Positions 14,281 through 15,000 of a stretch of DNA of 15,000 nucleotides are shown here, in pieces (within the stretch, counting starts at the first letter, position 1; each line of letters begins with the position of its first letter). The stretch is from Chrysomallon squamiferum. Its lineage: Eukaryota > Mollusca > Gastropoda > Neomphalida > Peltospiridae. The notes beneath the pieces were generated by a model. That model was not told where the DNA came from. It made no database searches and worked only from the letters and a program-made list of their open reading frames with translations. A program made the translations under genes and the position numbers. Where the stretch lies: assembly GCA_012295275.1 (NCBI GenBank), contig CM022670.1, positions 23,196,755 through 23,211,754 on the forward strand. Direction: 5' to 3'.

Positions 14281-14760
14281 GTTCACAATCACACCCACAG
14301 TTCATCCGCTGAATAGCTTCCACTCCCCTGGAGACGAACTTTGATCAGTCAGGCCCGTTTTTGTGTCGTTCAGAAAATAATGTACGTCTTTCCAACCAGG
14401 CCGATTCGTATCGAAGTACACAAATACAATCCATGGGGCGCAAAACGGGTATTTATCAGTCAATGTGCGAAGAGGTGAGTTTGACCAATTCTTCTTTATC
14501 ACTAAAATATTTTTGATAATATTTGATTTGTTTTTTCTCAGAGATAATTTTTCTCGATTTATGTTTGTCGACAGCGTGGGCTGTGTGGTGTCGTTATGCA
14601 AGTAAACAATACGGTCAGGTTGCAGTGCGGAAAACGGCGATGATCGTACGATCCATTGAAAATCGCGAGGGAGAGACCTTCCTTTCTCTCCGTGTCTCCA
14701 TTGCTAGCAGGTGTTGTTCTCGTGTTACTCGAGAGTCCAGTTAAATATTTTATTCCTCGA
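14281..14760 (+). promoter_or_regulatory. CpG-rich segment, candidate promoter/first-exon region of a downstream gene
   Basis: About 27 CpGs fall in these 480 bases, the densest in the window and far above the gene body. The segment contains the splice-donor-bearing open stretch ending at 14474. Open frames exist on both strands, as expected when CpG-rich DNA lacks the AT-rich stop codons. It contains the palindrome GATCGTACGATC (14642-14653). A promoter function is inferred from composition and the donor only. Confidence 0.35.
14303..14474 (+). other. Candidate first exon of a gene running off the right edge
   Basis: An open plus-strand frame runs from after a TAG near 14300 to GCGAAGAG|GTGAGT, a near-perfect donor with GT at 14475-14476. 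From the ATG at 14380 it reads MYVFPTRPIRIEVHKYNPWG then AKRVFISQCAK and ends with two bases of a split codon. I do not recognise the peptide. The best nearby acceptor (ending 14541) gives only 21 further codons before a stop, so the next exon may be beyond the window or this may be untranslated leader. The minus strand is also open here (14302-14601), so the strand is not certain. Confidence 0.3.
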
Positions 14761-14942
14761 AACAAAATCAGTATTCTTCTGTTGAGATACAGAATTACAA
14801 ACCGATAAAGTCATTACATCTTTTAACTAAAAAAAAAATATTTTGTTCTCCTTCAGAAATGCTGGATACGTCCCTGATTTTATTCCAGTTTATAACTGGA
14901 AATTAAATACAAGATTATGTTCACTGTCGCCGCGCTTAAGCC

Positions 14943-14996
14943 GTAACATTACTATCTCTTTTCTCCGTCTGTCTGTCTCTCTCTCACTCTCTCTCT
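14943..14996. repeat. CT-rich low-complexity tract at window end
   Basis: Imperfect CT, CTGT and CTCT units run to the edge. It may be part of a longer array beyond the window. Confidence 0.8.
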
Positions 14997-15000
14997 TTGT

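Noticed and set aside
14523-14744. Plus-strand open frame of 73 codons ending in TAA
   Set aside because: It does not join in phase to the candidate exon ending at 14474, and the opposite strand is also open. CpG-rich composition explains the lack of stops.

Overview
This window comes from an AT-rich animal nuclear genome. It carries a many-exon gene with GT-AG introns, dense simple-sequence repeats (ATT, CA, CT, AGAT, AAAT) and relics of DNA transposons. Gene-body CpG is strongly depleted while the flank keeps normal CpG, which fits the mosaic methylation of many invertebrates. A mollusc or another lophotrochozoan is my best guess, but nothing here fixes the species. I see no bacterial, viral, CRISPR or operon features.

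Positions 1-8750 hold the 3' part of one plus-strand gene. I recognise it as an orthologue of ARMH1 (armadillo-like helical domain containing 1, human C1orf228). Eleven exons between 373 and 5491 join in frame through ten consistent GT-AG introns into 345 residues, ending at a TAG. The first 85-90 residues lie upstream of the window. The stretch 5492-8750 is either a long 3' UTR or contains alternative 3' exons: one good acceptor lies at 8157, and a possible polyadenylation signal lies near 8718. The gene's introns contain a clear hAT-type MITE (4831-5027), a probable pogo/Tigger-like relic (3552-3714) and several microsatellites.

Positions 8800-14280 look intergenic. They hold a short broken coding relic (8899-9164) resembling a 3CxxC zinc-finger (RTP-like) protein, a hAT-like non-autonomous element (10312-10823), many ATT arrays, a long CT array, and a few candidate regulatory motifs (two DR1-like nuclear-receptor sites with a TCF/LEF-like site near 11.1 kb, and a CTCF-like core near 11.76 kb). 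I found no convincing intact gene here.

Positions 14281-15000 are the most CpG-rich part of the window and contain a strong plus-strand splice donor at 14475. This may be the promoter and first exon of a gene that continues beyond the right edge.

The main larger-scale signal is the sharp change in CpG density at about 8.8 kb: 26 CpGs in the first 8.88 kb against about 136 in the last 6.12 kb. It coincides with the likely transcript end of ARMH1. I did not find a wholly new biological system.
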